DNA of 64,000 bases from Anaerolineales bacterium (lineage in GTDB: Bacteria > Chloroflexota > Anaerolineae > Anaerolineales > UBA11579). The stretch's first letter is position 1, and each line of letters opens with the position of its first letter. The translations under genes and the position numbers were made by a program. The notes beneath the pieces were generated by a model, which saw nothing but the letters and a program-made list of their open reading frames with translations, ran no database searches and was not told the DNA's origin. The stretch covers positions 186,001 to 250,000 of the forward strand of contig JAJTXV010000003.1 of assembly GCA_021463845.1 (NCBI GenBank). The letters are read 5' to 3'. Below are positions 33,701 to 42,429 of the stretch, piece by piece.

Positions 33701-34711
33701 ATGACTGAAACCCCCTCTTGCATTCTCTTTGGCCGCCTCCAGCGCGACACCATCATTAATGCGGCCGGGCAGGCACGCGTTGACCAGCCGGGCGGCAACC
33801 TGCTGTATGCCGCCGCCGCGTATCAGATCTGGGGCAACCGGCCCGGTTTGTTGAGCCGGGTGGGCAGCGATTTCCCGGCCGAGTGGGAGCAGCAGCTTGG
33901 TGGGCAGACCCTGGATACGCGCGGGGTTGTGCGTCTGGCTGAGCCGCATGACCTGCGCCGTTTTGTAGCCTACAGCGATGTGGCTACTGCCCACCGCGAG
34001 AACCCGATCAAGTATTTTGCGCGCCACAACCTGCCCTTCCCCAAGAGCCTGCTGGGCTACCAGGCGGCGGTGGAGCGGCTGGATCCCAAGCGAGAGCGCA
34101 ATGCGCTCTCGCTGCGGCCGGAGGATGTGCCGGCCGACTATCGCGGCGCAGGTGCAGCGCACCTGTGCCCGCTGGACTATCACAGCCACAAGCTGCTGCC
34201 GGCCGCCCTGCGCGAGCAGGGGACACCCATCGTCACGCTGGATGCCGGGCGCGGCTACATGCACCCGGACTTTCTGGCGGAAATGCCCGAACTGGTGAAT
34301 GGGCTGACCGTGTTCCTGACCACCGAGGAGCGCCTGGTGACCCTGTTCGCCAACCGCAGCCAGGACACCTGGAAGATGATCGAGACGCTGGGCAGCTTCA
34401 ATTGCAAGGCGGTGGTGGTGCACAGCGTGCACCGCGGCCAGTGGGTGCTGGATGTGGAGGCGCGCAAGCGCTACCAGGTGCCGCCCTACCCAAGCCGTGT
34501 AGCCGATATCACCAATGCCGGCAGCAGCTTTTGCGGCGGCTTTATTGCTGGCCTGCAGCGCACCCAGGACTTCCTGCGAGCCACCCTGTACGGCAACTCG
34601 CTGCAATCGCTGGCCATGGAAGGCAGCGGCGCCTTCTATGTAGGCGAAACCCTGCCGGGCCTGGCCGAATCTCGGCTGAATTCGCTAGCAGGCGCCGTCC
34701 AGGCCGTCTAA
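33701..34711 (+). CDS. PfkB-fold protein lacking the catalytic aspartate
   Basis: 336 residues with the ribokinase/PfkB fold. The N-terminal signature PGGNLLYAAAAYQIWG and GLLSRVGSDFP are present. The C-terminal signature that should read D-x-x-G-A-G-D-x-F reads DITNAGSSFCGGF: the catalytic Asp is Ser275 and a Gly is Asn. A phosphotransfer enzyme would be badly impaired, so this may be a sugar-binding or regulatory pseudokinase. A frameshift is unlikely since the frame is intact on both sides. It is monocistronic, with an apparently leaderless start and a strong terminator. Confidence 0.8.
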   Translation: MTETPSCILFGRLQRDTIINAAGQARVDQPGGNLLYAAAAYQIWGNRPGLLSRVGSDFPAEWEQQLGGQTLDTRGVVRLAEPHDLRRFVAYSDVATAHRENPIKYFARHNLPFPKSLLGYQAAVERLDPKRERNALSLRPEDVPADYRGAGAAHLCPLDYHSHKLLPAALREQGTPIVTLDAGRGYMHPDFLAEMPELVNGLTVFLTTEERLVTLFANRSQDTWKMIETLGSFNCKAVVVHSVHRGQWVLDVEARKRYQVPPYPSRVADITNAGSSFCGGFIAGLQRTQDFLRATLYGNSLQSLAMEGSGAFYVGETLPGLAESRLNSLAGAVQAV

Positions 34712-34732
34712 GCGATCTTGACCCTGTAAACC

Positions 34733-34762
34733 AAAGCGGGCTGCATATGCGCAGCCCGCTTT
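34733..34762 (+). terminator. Terminator of the PfkB-like gene
   Basis: A 12-bp stem AAAGCGGGCTGC (34733-34744) with its complement (34751-34762), loop ATATGC, followed by a run of T. Confidence 0.92.
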
Positions 34763-34893
34763 TTTTATTGTCTTGAACACGGGAACTAACACTTTTGCAA
34801 AGAGTACCCGTATCCTATTCAAATACAACCATTACCTAACTAAAATCTAACCAATATTCGAGTTCTCCTCAACTCGGAAGGCAGGTTAGAAAG

Positions 34894-35757
34894 ATGAAAT
34901 CGCTCAGCATCCTCGTACTCCTCGGTACCCTCTCCGCAATCATCATCGGAGCCTTTTTTGCCATTACCCCGGCCCGCGCCCAAGACAGCGCCCCGGCGGT
35001 AGCCGCGGCAAGCCAGGAACAGGCTGCCGTGGTGGCTCCGGTTACTGGCAGCCAGGAAGTGGCCGCCCCGGCCGTTGAAGCCGTAGCCCCTGCAGCTGCC
35101 GAAGCCGCCGCTGTGGAGCCCGGGGTAGCCCTGGCCCAGACCTTCACCGTAAGCCTGCAGAAGGATACCAGCAGCCCAGTGGTTGAGGCTGCGCCCGCCG
35201 CAGCCGAACTGGCTGCACTGGAAGCGGCCCCGGCCGCACAGGCTGAGCCCGCCCCGGCCGTGGCTGCCTTCAGCAGCTTCGTAGGCTCGGTGACCAACGG
35301 CAACAGCGCCCAGGTGACCGGCATCTATGTGGACGGCGTGATGGCCTACGGCGTGGTTGGCCAGGGCGGCAATGCCGCCTTCGTCAGCGAGCAGCCCAAT
35401 GTGGTGACCCAGTTTGGCCTGGCTTCCCAGTACGGCAGCCAGGGCTTCCTGGCCCACAATTACCTGGCCGGCGGCGCCTTCGCCACCATCGGCATCGGCC
35501 AGACCATCACCCTGGTGTACGGCGATGGCAGCACGCGTGACTTCCAGGTGACCGGCACGCAGAGCTACCAGGCCCTCTCCCCCGACTCAACCCAATCCAA
35601 CTTTGTGGATCTGAACAGCGGTGAGCAGATCAGCGCTTCCACCCTGTTCCACAAGGTATACAACAGCAAGAACTCCCTGGTGCTGCAGACCTGCATTGAG
35701 CAGGACGGCATCAGCACCTGGGGCCGATTGTTCATTACCGCGGTTCCGCTAAGCTGA
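34894..35757 (+). CDS. Secreted sortase-like protein (paralogue of 58220-59356)
   Basis: 287 residues. A signal peptide (residues 1-29, cut after ARA) is followed by a long Ala/Pro/Glu-rich linker (30-130) and a C-terminal domain. That domain has AHNYLAGG (His188), YGDGSTRDFQV, LVLQTCI (Cys267) and STWGRLFI (Arg278). The order His, Thr-Cys, Arg with these spacings is that of the sortase triad, although overall sequence differs from known classes. About half the residues of this domain match the C-terminal domain of the protein at 58220. A canonical sortase and a sorting-motif protein are encoded just downstream on the other strand. Enzymatic activity is inferred. The 5' region can fold (CTAACC/GGTTAG, CGAGTT/AACTCG). 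Confidence 0.68.
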   Translation: MKSLSILVLLGTLSAIIIGAFFAITPARAQDSAPAVAAASQEQAAVVAPVTGSQEVAAPAVEAVAPAAAEAAAVEPGVALAQTFTVSLQKDTSSPVVEAAPAAAELAALEAAPAAQAEPAPAVAAFSSFVGSVTNGNSAQVTGIYVDGVMAYGVVGQGGNAAFVSEQPNVVTQFGLASQYGSQGFLAHNYLAGGAFATIGIGQTITLVYGDGSTRDFQVTGTQSYQALSPDSTQSNFVDLNSGEQISASTLFHKVYNSKNSLVLQTCIEQDGISTWGRLFITAVPLS

Positions 35758-35795
35758 GCGAGCTTCTCTAACCGAGGAAGCGGAACTGTTCCCCT

Positions 35796-35829
35796 AAAAG
35801 ATCCCCGCTTGAGGAGGCGGGGATCTTTT
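35796..35829 (+). terminator. Terminator of the sortase-like gene
   Basis: A 13-bp stem AAAAGATCCCCGC (35796-35808) with its complement (35817-35829), an 8-nt loop, followed by TTT. Confidence 0.9.
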
Positions 35830-35866
35830 TTTGTTATATGCATGCACAGCTGGGGACTGCTTCGGG

Positions 35867-35897
35867 GCTAAAAGTTGCATGTTATGCAACTTTTAGC
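35867..35897. repeat. Perfect 14-bp hairpin between convergent genes
   Basis: GCTAAAAGTTGCAT (35867-35880) and its exact complement (35884-35897) with a GTT loop. It lies just beyond the stop of the sortase gene (minus strand). There is no T-run, so it is a weak terminator candidate or an mRNA end-stabilising structure. Confidence 0.6.
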
Positions 35898-35917
35898 AAC
35901 GCTTGCAATGACAACGC

Positions 35918-36667
35918 TTACGAGCTGGGGCTAAAAGGTACAGCGACGATCAGAACGCGGTGGGTATTGCTCTCGTAGGGCCAGCAGGTGATGACCGTCA
36001 GGCGTTCGTCTTCGGTGGGCTGGATCCACTCGGCGTTGGCAGTGCGCACATCCATTGGCTGGTTACGCTCCGGCAGCACAGCCGTGTACACGACGACGTA
36101 ATCGAACATCTCACCCTGCGAGAAGACTTCGATCACATCTCCCTTTTGCAGGCGGTATAGGTCACGGAAGACTTCACCATAAATGTTGTGATGGCCATTC
36201 AGCACGGTGTTGCCGGGCGCGCCCAGGCCAGCCGAGGTTTCGTGCCAGCCCACGGCGCGGTAATCCGGCGCCAGCCACTGCTGAAAGACATCATCTTCAT
36301 AGGTTAGGTCGATCGAGCCGATCGGAATGATGGTGGCATCCAGCGCAATCGTGGGGATGACGATGCGGTCAGGCACCTTGCCCACAACAACTTCCTGGGC
36401 CTCGTGCGGCACAGGCGTGGGGAAGCCATCCGGTGCCGCATCTACTGAGACCAGGCTGGGGTCAGCCGAGCCAGCCGCCGAGTACACCGGCAGGAAGCCG
36501 GCCTGCTGGGCATCATCGGCTGCCAGGTCAATGGCCGGCATGGTGGCGACGTCGAAGACGCCTTTGCCCAAAGCAAAGAAAATAACCAGCATGCCAAGCA
36601 GAACAATCCCAATGAAGAGGGCATTGGATTCTTTCTTTTGAGGTTCGGGGGAGTAAGCGTCCATCAT
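35918..36667 (-). CDS. Sortase (class D/E-like transpeptidase)
   Basis: 249-residue canonical sortase, anchored by one N-terminal membrane helix (residues 17-36). The catalytic set is NGHHNIYG (His159), LTVITCWP (Cys228) and HRVLI (Arg237). It cleaves an LPXTG-like motif and joins the surface protein to the envelope. The adjacent protein at 36775-38520 ends with IPITG, a membrane segment and charged residues, and is the obvious substrate. A TAAAAT -10 box lies 8 nt before the first ATG. A second ATG follows directly (MMDAYS). Confidence 0.93.
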   Translation of the reverse strand: MMDAYSPEPQKKESNALFIGIVLLGMLVIFFALGKGVFDVATMPAIDLAADDAQQAGFLPVYSAAGSADPSLVSVDAAPDGFPTPVPHEAQEVVVGKVPDRIVIPTIALDATIIPIGSIDLTYEDDVFQQWLAPDYRAVGWHETSAGLGAPGNTVLNGHHNIYGEVFRDLYRLQKGDVIEVFSQGEMFDYVVVYTAVLPERNQPMDVRTANAEWIQPTEDERLTVITCWPYESNTHRVLIVAVPFSPSS

Positions 36668-36675
36668 GTAGGGTG

Positions 36676-36681
36676 ATTTTA
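36676..36681 (-). promoter_or_regulatory. -10 box TAAAAT of the sortase gene
   Basis: TAAAAT on the minus strand, 8 nt before the ATG at 36667; near-leaderless geometry. It lies between the sortase gene and the terminator of the substrate gene. Confidence 0.4.
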
Positions 36682-36719
36682 TCTTGTACGCCTTAGAAAA
36701 TCAGATGCGAAGGTGACAA

Positions 36720-36753
36720 AAAAGCGGGGCCGCTTTGCAGTGGCCCCGCTTTT
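36720..36753 (-). terminator. Terminator of the surface-protein gene
   Basis: A 12-bp stem AAAAGCGGGGCC (36720-36731) with its complement (36742-36753). On the minus strand it is followed by TTTTTT. Confidence 0.88.
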
Positions 36754-36774
36754 ATTACTTGTCAGCGAGTGAGA

Positions 36775-38520
36775 CTATTCTTCGTCCTCGTCTTCGTAGT
36801 CGTCTTCCGAGACGCGGTTCTGGCGGTCACGGTCGAGCTTCATGCCGATGCCGAGCAGGATCAGGGCGAAGCCGAACACGCCAATGCCGAGGTTCAGGAA
36901 CATGTTGTCCCGGAAGATGGCCGGCAGCTCGATGCCCGTGATGGGGATGAGCACGCCCGGCGTGGGGCTGGGAGTGACCGTGGGCGTGGGCAGCTCACCG
37001 TTACACAGCGTGCCGCTGTTGTTGTTGGTCAGCGTCTTCGACTGCCCGTCAGCCGGGTCGATCCACATGATCGAGACCGTGTTGGGCAGGGCGCCATCCA
37101 CCGGTGTACCGAAGGCGATGGTGCTGTTGCCCGGCACCGTGATAGGTCCGCCGGAGGCGCTGCCGCCAACGACCCACCACACGAAGTTGATGGAGCTGGC
37201 GTTGGCGTTGCTGACCTCCCAGCGCAGGTCGCCGCCGGAAGCCTCGTTGGGATTGACGATCTGGCCTTGCTGGTCCACACACAGGCCCACGAAGGTGAGG
37301 CCGTCACCGGTGATGGGCACGAACACGGTGGGCGTGGGCGAGAAGGTAGCCGTAAAGGTCGGCGTGTTGGTCGGCGGCTCGGTGTTGGTCGGCGTCAGGC
37401 TGGCCGCCTGGGTGCCGGTCACCGTCAGCGAAGGCGTGAAGGTGGCGGAAGGCGAAGCCGTGCCGGTGGGCGTGAAGGTCGAGGTAAAGGTCGCCGTCGA
37501 CGTGAAGGTAGCCGTATTGGTCGGCGTGAAGGTGCTCGTGAAGGTCGCCGTGTTGGTGGGCGTAAAGGTGCTGGTAAAGGTTGCGCTGGGCGTCAGCGTG
37601 CCGGTCGGCGTGATGCTGGGCGTCAGCGTAATGGTGGGCGTATCGGTCGGCGTGGGGGTAGCCGTATCGGTAGCCGTGGGGGTGGCAGTGAAAGTAGCCG
37701 TGGCGGTTGAAGTGTAGGTGGCCGTGGCAGTGGGCGTATCGGTCGGGGTCGCCGTGGCAGTGTAGGTCGCGGTGGCGGTCGGCGTGTCAGTCGGTGTAGC
37801 CGTGGCCGTGTAGGTAGGCGTGTTGGACGGCGTGAAGGTCGCGGTAAAGGTCGGCGTAGCGGTGGCCGTGGGCGTGTTCGACGGCGTCAGTGTGGCCGTG
37901 TACGTAGGCGTGTTTGACGGCGTGAATGTAGCCGTAAAGGTGGGCGTGTTGGTGGCCGTCGGGGTGTTGGATGGCGTCAGTGTGGCTGTGTAGGTGGCCG
38001 TGTTTGACGGCGTGAATGTTGCCGTAAAGGTGGGCGTGTTGGACGGCGTCAGCGTAGCTGTGTTGGTAGGTGTATTGGACGGCGTGAGGGTTGCGGTATT
38101 GGTGGGTGTATTGGTGGCCGTGTTCGTAGCCGTATTGGTGGCGGTATTGGTCGGCGTGCGAGTGGGGGTTGGCGTGTTGACCTTGTGATCGCCCTTGTCT
38201 TCGCAGTCGACCGTACCCTTCACGCGCCAAGACCAGCTGCTGGTGGGCGGAGTGATCGTGCCGATGGTGGTCCATGAGGTGCCCGCGGGCAAGGCCGGCA
38301 CATTGAAGATGGCGGTGCGGCTGGAGCTGCCGTTCAGAAAGACTTCAGCTTGCTGGGCAGTTTCAAATACGCTGGACTCGTTTTCGACCTGAACAGTGCC
38401 GTTGGACGTGACGCGGAAGTTGTAACGCGCACAATCCCACGCTTGAGCCACGGTTGCCGTAGCGGCAGCGACGACGCTGACGATGACAACTGCAAACAAA
38501 ATTTTACGCAGAGTACTCAT
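36775..38520 (-). CDS. Thr/Pro-stalk surface protein with IPITG sorting signal
   Basis: 581 residues. Signal peptide (cut after AQA, about residue 27), an N-terminal globular part of about 90 residues, then about 280 residues of Thr/Pro/Ser/Ala repeats ([11 protein letters not shown] and variants) that should form an extended stalk, possibly O-glycosylated. A second globular part ([15 protein letters not shown]...) follows. The C-terminus has IPITG (residues 525-529), a hydrophobic span, KLDRDR and an acidic tail DDYEDEDEE, which is a sortase sorting signal with an extra acidic tail. The start could be the ATG at 38520 or the GTG at 38526 that overlaps the stop of the response regulator. Either way the two genes are co-transcribed. 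Confidence 0.85.
   Translation of the reverse strand: MSTLRKILFAVVIVSVVAAATATVAQAWDCARYNFRVTSNGTVQVENESSVFETAQQAEVFLNGSSSRTAIFNVPALPAGTSWTTIGTITPPTSSWSWRVKGTVDCEDKGDHKVNTPTPTRTPTNTATNTATNTATNTPTNTATLTPSNTPTNTATLTPSNTPTFTATFTPSNTATYTATLTPSNTPTATNTPTFTATFTPSNTPTYTATLTPSNTPTATATPTFTATFTPSNTPTYTATATPTDTPTATATYTATATPTDTPTATATYTSTATATFTATPTATDTATPTPTDTPTITLTPSITPTGTLTPSATFTSTFTPTNTATFTSTFTPTNTATFTSTATFTSTFTPTGTASPSATFTPSLTVTGTQAASLTPTNTEPPTNTPTFTATFSPTPTVFVPITGDGLTFVGLCVDQQGQIVNPNEASGGDLRWEVSNANASSINFVWWVVGGSASGGPITVPGNSTIAFGTPVDGALPNTVSIMWIDPADGQSKTLTNNNSGTLCNGELPTPTVTPSPTPGVLIPITGIELPAIFRDNMFLNLGIGVFGFALILLGIGMKLDRDRQNRVSEDDYEDEDEE
37321..38180 (-). repeat. Degenerate tandem repeats coding the Thr/Pro stalk
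   Basis: About 860 bp of short in-frame repeats. Recurrent units encode TPTNTAT, TPSNTPT and [11 protein letters not shown]. Unit copies differ mainly at third codon positions and unit lengths vary, so it is a coding low-complexity tract and not a CRISPR array. Confidence 0.85.
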
Positions 38521-38522
38521 GC

Positions 38523-39284
38523 TCACTCACTTGCCAGCTGGTAGCCAAAGCGGGTCTTGTTCAGAATAAGTTCAGGGCGGCTTGGGTCTTTTTCAATTTT
38601 CTGGCGCAGCAGATAGACGATCCATTTGATGCGCTCGCGGATCTTTTCGTTGTCCTCGCCCCATACTTCGCGGGCAAGCGTATCGTAGGAGACTGGTTTG
38701 GGGTGCTGGCGGGCCAGGATCTCCAGCACGGCAAATTCACGCGGGGTCAGATCGATCAGCTGCTCGCGCAGCGTTACCTGGTGGGCCTGCATGTCAACCG
38801 AGAGCCCATGGTCAGGGAAGACCAGGACGGAGGCAGGCTTGCTGGGGCCGGAACGGCGCAGCGCGGCTTCAATACGAGCGACGACTTCATCCCCCACGAA
38901 GGGCTTGGACACATAATCATCGGCGCCCTCTTTGAGGCCGCGCACGATGTTCTCTTTTTGGCTGAGGGCCGAAAGGATGATGATGGGCGCGTCACTGATG
39001 GCGCGCAGCTGGCTGAGGGTCTCCCAACCGTCCATCTCAGGCATCATAAGATCGAGCAGCACCACACTGGGGTTGGCGTCCATCCATTTGCGCAGGGCCT
39101 GCTTGCCATCCGAGGCGCCCACGACGTTCATGCCGGCGCGGCGCAAGGTCAGCTTGAGCAGGTTCAGCGTGTCAGGATCGTCTTCGACCACCATAACCAC
39201 GCGTTGAGAGCCGAGCTCATGCACGGCATCTAAATCCAACCCCGCGTTGGTGGTTTGAACGTCTTTTTCTTCAGCCAACAGCAC
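38523..39284 (-). CDS. OmpR-family response regulator
   Basis: 253 residues. A receiver domain (residues 28-145) with acidic pocket VVEDDPDT, phospho-acceptor in [14 protein letters not shown], and Lys in YVSKPF, then a winged-helix DNA-binding domain ([16 protein letters not shown]...). Unusually, about 25 residues precede the receiver. The start is GTG at 39284 with no strong ribosome site. No sensor kinase is encoded in the window. It is immediately upstream of, and overlaps or abuts, the Thr/Pro surface-protein gene, so it may control its own operon. A TTGCANNNRTGYAAG motif lies about 130 bp before its start. Confidence 0.9.
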   Translation of the reverse strand: MLLAEEKDVQTTNAGLDLDAVHELGSQRVVMVVEDDPDTLNLLKLTLRRAGMNVVGASDGKQALRKWMDANPSVVLLDLMMPEMDGWETLSQLRAISDAPIIILSALSQKENIVRGLKEGADDYVSKPFVGDEVVARIEAALRRSGPSKPASVLVFPDHGLSVDMQAHQVTLREQLIDLTPREFAVLEILARQHPKPVSYDTLAREVWGEDNEKIRERIKWIVYLLRQKIEKDPSRPELILNKTRFGYQLASE

Positions 39285-39415
39285 AACTACTCACTTCTAA
39301 AATTAGTTCAGGATAAAAATTTCCTAAGCAATAAATCTACTTTTGATTGCGCACAATTCAACTGCGAGTCAATCAATTTTCGACTTTTTACTCAGCACAA
39401 AATCATAACATGCAC

Positions 39416-39430
39416 TTGCAGAAATGCAAG
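39416..39430. promoter_or_regulatory. Third copy of TTGCANNNRTGYAAG
   Basis: TTGCAGAAATGCAAG matches the two copies at 11411 and 11464 with the same spacing. It lies in the region upstream of the response regulator gene and downstream of the TadE/G-like gene. The rest of 39285-39508 is AT-rich with no other signal seen. Confidence 0.4.
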
Positions 39431-39508
39431 CACCCAAAATCCCCAGTTAACAAGCCTGTTAGCCGCAGGAAGACCGGTGCGGAGATTTCGACCAGAAACT
39501 AACCGCCC

Positions 39509-40867
39509 CTACTCGGAAAGCTCGATCAGAGAGCTACCGCCGGAGCCAAATACCACGCTCGGGTCGTAGTTGATTGTGATCGTGCCGGCTCCTGAAACAT
39601 AGTAGCGCCAGGCAATCATCTGAGCATTAAGGGTCTTGTTCGTGCCTGAGCCTTCCATCACCACGCGGGAGTTGGCCGCATAGACCGTACCGCGAATAAG
39701 GGTCACGCCGGCGCCTGAAACGCGCAATTCGGAACTCGTCTCGCGGCCCATAAAAATGGCCATGCCAGCATACGGGCCGCTGGTCTGGGCCGTCAGGGTG
39801 ACATTACCGCTGGCACCAATGTTTACCGGCCCATCCGCCACAAACAGCATGACCCCATTGCCGGTTACCTGAGCGGCGCCGCTAACGTTAAAGCCACCGC
39901 CCGCGGCAATGTAGTACAGGCCAGGGGATAGCACGGCGCGGGCGTCTGAACTGATGTTCATGGTGTTGTAACGCCCTGGCTGCAGGGTGACCGGATTGCT
40001 GCCGGTGCACCAATGATTGCCGAGGTTTAGGTTGCCGCCGGTATAGACGCCACTAATGAAGGCAGCATTGCAGCCTGGCATGCTGGGCGCAGCCGCCAGG
40101 GCCGGCGCTGAGGGTGTTGGCACCGCGGCCAGCGGGTCAACCATGGCAGCACCAATACCCTGGGGCGGGAAAGGGCCGAGGACAGTGCTGGGGCTCAGCC
40201 AGCCGGGCACACTGTAGCCGCCGCGCATCTGCAGCCAATCGCCCTCCAGGCGAGGCTCAGTGCAATGAGGCGGGCCGTAGCTGTGGATATATACAGATGA
40301 CGAATTAGTAGAGTTGACAAAGATGCCGCCATCGTTGACCTTGATGCAGCCACTGGGCGCCATCTCGATCGTGCGATCCTGGCTGGGATTAAGTGCGATC
40401 AGGCCGTTGCCGCCGCCGATCGGGCCGCCACCGCTGGTGCAGCGGGCTATGGCGCGAGCACTGACCTCTGGTGTGCCAGAGAAGACGATGCGGCCCAGGC
40501 CCATCGAAATGCGGCTGGTGATCGTAACCACAACATACTCATCATCACCTGCATAGGTGCCGCTGCTCGGCGGAGTTTGCACAGTGACCGTAACGTTGGG
40601 CGGAGAAGCGGTGAAACCGTTCTGGGTGGCAGAGGCGGTTCCTGCAGTAGTGGCGTTGCCAGAGTTGCACATGGCAAAGGCCGCCGCCAGGGCCGCATTG
40701 TCGGCGGCATTCTGCACGGCGCGGCGCTGGGTGTACAAGCGGCCGCCATCGATCGCCAGTCCCATAATGCCAAGCAGGCCAACGAAGACAAGCACGAGAA
40801 GAACAATGGCCTGGCCGCGCTCGCTATTGGCGTGCCTGGGGGGCAGAGAACGATTGCCTTTGCGCAT
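39509..40867 (-). CDS. TadE/G-like Flp pilus-assembly protein
   Basis: 452 residues. The N-terminus ERGQAIVLLVLVFVGLLGIMGLAIDGGRLYTQRRAVQNAADNAALAA-type region (residues 16-63) is the Putative Flp pilus-assembly TadE/G-like domain: a type IV pilin-like membrane helix followed by a conserved aspartate and an alpha-helical YxxRRxxQNAADxAALA segment. The remaining 390 residues are Gly/Ser/Asn-rich with beta-solenoid-like repeats and several cysteines, probably outside the cell. No other tad genes are in the window. GTAGGAG precedes the ATG by about 10 nt. Confidence 0.82.
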   Translation of the reverse strand: MRKGNRSLPPRHANSERGQAIVLLVLVFVGLLGIMGLAIDGGRLYTQRRAVQNAADNAALAAAFAMCNSGNATTAGTASATQNGFTASPPNVTVTVQTPPSSGTYAGDDEYVVVTITSRISMGLGRIVFSGTPEVSARAIARCTSGGGPIGGGNGLIALNPSQDRTIEMAPSGCIKVNDGGIFVNSTNSSSVYIHSYGPPHCTEPRLEGDWLQMRGGYSVPGWLSPSTVLGPFPPQGIGAAMVDPLAAVPTPSAPALAAAPSMPGCNAAFISGVYTGGNLNLGNHWCTGSNPVTLQPGRYNTMNISSDARAVLSPGLYYIAAGGGFNVSGAAQVTGNGVMLFVADGPVNIGASGNVTLTAQTSGPYAGMAIFMGRETSSELRVSGAGVTLIRGTVYAANSRVVMEGSGTNKTLNAQMIAWRYYVSGAGTITINYDPSVVFGSGGSSLIELSE

Positions 40868-40939
40868 AACTTAAATACTCCTACCGCCTAGTATAGCCAG
40901 TAGTGAGCGATTCTTGCCCCGTTACTTAATGCCCAGTGT

Positions 40940-42343
40940 TTATGGAACGGCCGCGAAAGACACAAAGGGCGTGGCGAAGGTATCCACCACCTCAGCCAAA
41001 CCCGCGGTATCCATCAGGGTGAGGGTGGCTCCACCCTCACCCTGCTCCAGCAGCAGGAAGCGGCTGGCGTCCAGCCATTCCGCCTGCACGGCGAATGGGC
41101 TGGAGCCGGCCAGGCTGGCCAGCAGGGTGCTGCTGCTATCGGCGGCGGTGGCCAGGCCCAGGCGCAGCCCGCTATCCATATACGAGTACAGGTAGCGGCT
41201 GTTATCCGGCGACCAGTCGAGGAAGCGGGCCTGCGGATCACTGATCACAGGCGATTCATTGCTGCCATCACTGAGGGCGACCACCAGCTCATTCATGCCG
41301 CTGCCAGGATCGCCGATCGGGCGCAGGTAGGCGATCCGCCCGGCATCGGGCGAGAAGGCTACCTCGCCCATGACGAAGAAGGCGGCCTGAATGCTGCCGG
41401 CTTCAAAAGCAGGCGTGCCATCCAGCGGGATCCACCACAGGGCCGTCTCGGGGGTGCCCTCAGCCAAACCATCGGCAGGGGGAATAGCGACCATGAGCGA
41501 ATTGCTGTCTTGCGACCAGTTGAGCGGCGGGCTGTAGAGGTATTCGCTATAGGTGATCACCATCGGGAACGTGATCAGGTCGCGGCGCAGGAAACTGCCA
41601 TCCGCGTTGATGACGCCCACGCTGGTGGGCGAAGAGAAGGCGAGCTGGGTACCATCCGGTGAGAAGGCAAAGGTGCCGCCGGCCTGCTCAACCCCCAGCA
41701 GCGTGGTAAGCGAACCTGTATCGACATGGATTAGATTGATATCGTTGCGCTGGGTCAGCCCCACGCCCGGATGCAGCATCTGGGTATTGAAGGCAAGTGT
41801 GTAGGTGTTGGGCTGGAATTCAAAGCGCAGCACGGAGACAATGTTGTCTCCGGCAGGCACAGGCTGGGCGGCAAGATAGGCGGTATCGATCAGGGCGCGG
41901 TTGTTGGTGCCGTCACTGCTTACAGACCAAAGCTCGTTCAGGGTCTCGGGAGCCACAAACTCAACCGAGGGATCATGCATTGGGTTGGGCATGCTGCGAG
42001 TGTAGGCGATCCGGCAGCCATTGTCTGAAAGGGTCAGCGCCTGCACATCGCCCGAAGTGGTGAGCTGGGTGCGCATGCCTCCTTGGACCCACAGCCACAC
42101 ATCGCCGTCTTTTACATAGGCCACGCTGGTGAGCCCGGCATTGGCGCAGGCCGGCTCGGTTGGGGCTTGGGTCGCGACTTCACCCAGGGTCGGCGCGGCG
42201 GTAGGCACCGGCTGGCCGGCAGCCTGCAGGGTGGCGGCCACGCTGGTGGACACCTGGTCTGTGGTGCTGGCGCCCGGCGCACAGGCGGCCAACAGCAGCG
42301 CAAGCAAGACGACGATGATGTGACTAAAGGTGTGGGTTCGCAT
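40940..42343 (-). CDS. PD40-type beta-propeller lipoprotein
   Basis: 467-residue lipoprotein. The lipobox LLAAC sits at residues 17-21, followed by a Ser/Thr/Pro/Ala linker and a CANAG start to the folded part. Degenerate TolB/PD40 blades are visible (FAFSPDGTQLAF, VAFSPDAGRIAYL, LDWSPDNSRYLYS). Similar in plan to the lipoprotein at 4400-5476. GGAG lies 8 nt before the ATG. It is divergent from the MarR-ABC exporter operon, with which it shares an 86-bp promoter region. Confidence 0.8.
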   Translation of the reverse strand: MRTHTFSHIIVVLLALLLAACAPGASTTDQVSTSVAATLQAAGQPVPTAAPTLGEVATQAPTEPACANAGLTSVAYVKDGDVWLWVQGGMRTQLTTSGDVQALTLSDNGCRIAYTRSMPNPMHDPSVEFVAPETLNELWSVSSDGTNNRALIDTAYLAAQPVPAGDNIVSVLRFEFQPNTYTLAFNTQMLHPGVGLTQRNDINLIHVDTGSLTTLLGVEQAGGTFAFSPDGTQLAFSSPTSVGVINADGSFLRRDLITFPMVITYSEYLYSPPLNWSQDSNSLMVAIPPADGLAEGTPETALWWIPLDGTPAFEAGSIQAAFFVMGEVAFSPDAGRIAYLRPIGDPGSGMNELVVALSDGSNESPVISDPQARFLDWSPDNSRYLYSYMDSGLRLGLATAADSSSTLLASLAGSSPFAVQAEWLDASRFLLLEQGEGGATLTLMDTAGLAEVVDTFATPFVSFAAVP

Positions 42344-42393
42344 GGCAATACTCCGCTTGAAGATAACGAATTTTAATCCACTCGTTGCAACAA

Positions 42394-42422
42394 TTGACAG
42401 TTAGCCATCAAACTATTAGACT
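42394..42422 (+). promoter_or_regulatory. Promoter of the MarR-ABC exporter operon
   Basis: -35 TTGACA (42394-42399), 17-bp spacer, -10 TAGACT (42417-42422), then 7 nt and the ATG at 42430. This is the best complete example of the leaderless promoter pattern in the window. Confidence 0.7.
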
Positions 42423-42429
42423 TCTAACT

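Noticed and set aside
34840-34893. Riboswitch upstream of the sortase-like gene
   Set aside because: Two short stems can form, but the pattern fits no riboswitch class I know and the stems are short enough to arise by chance.
37321-38180. CRISPR-like regular repeats
   Set aside because: The repeats are in frame, vary in length and encode Thr/Pro motifs within a gene with a signal peptide; there are no constant repeats with unique spacers and no cas genes.
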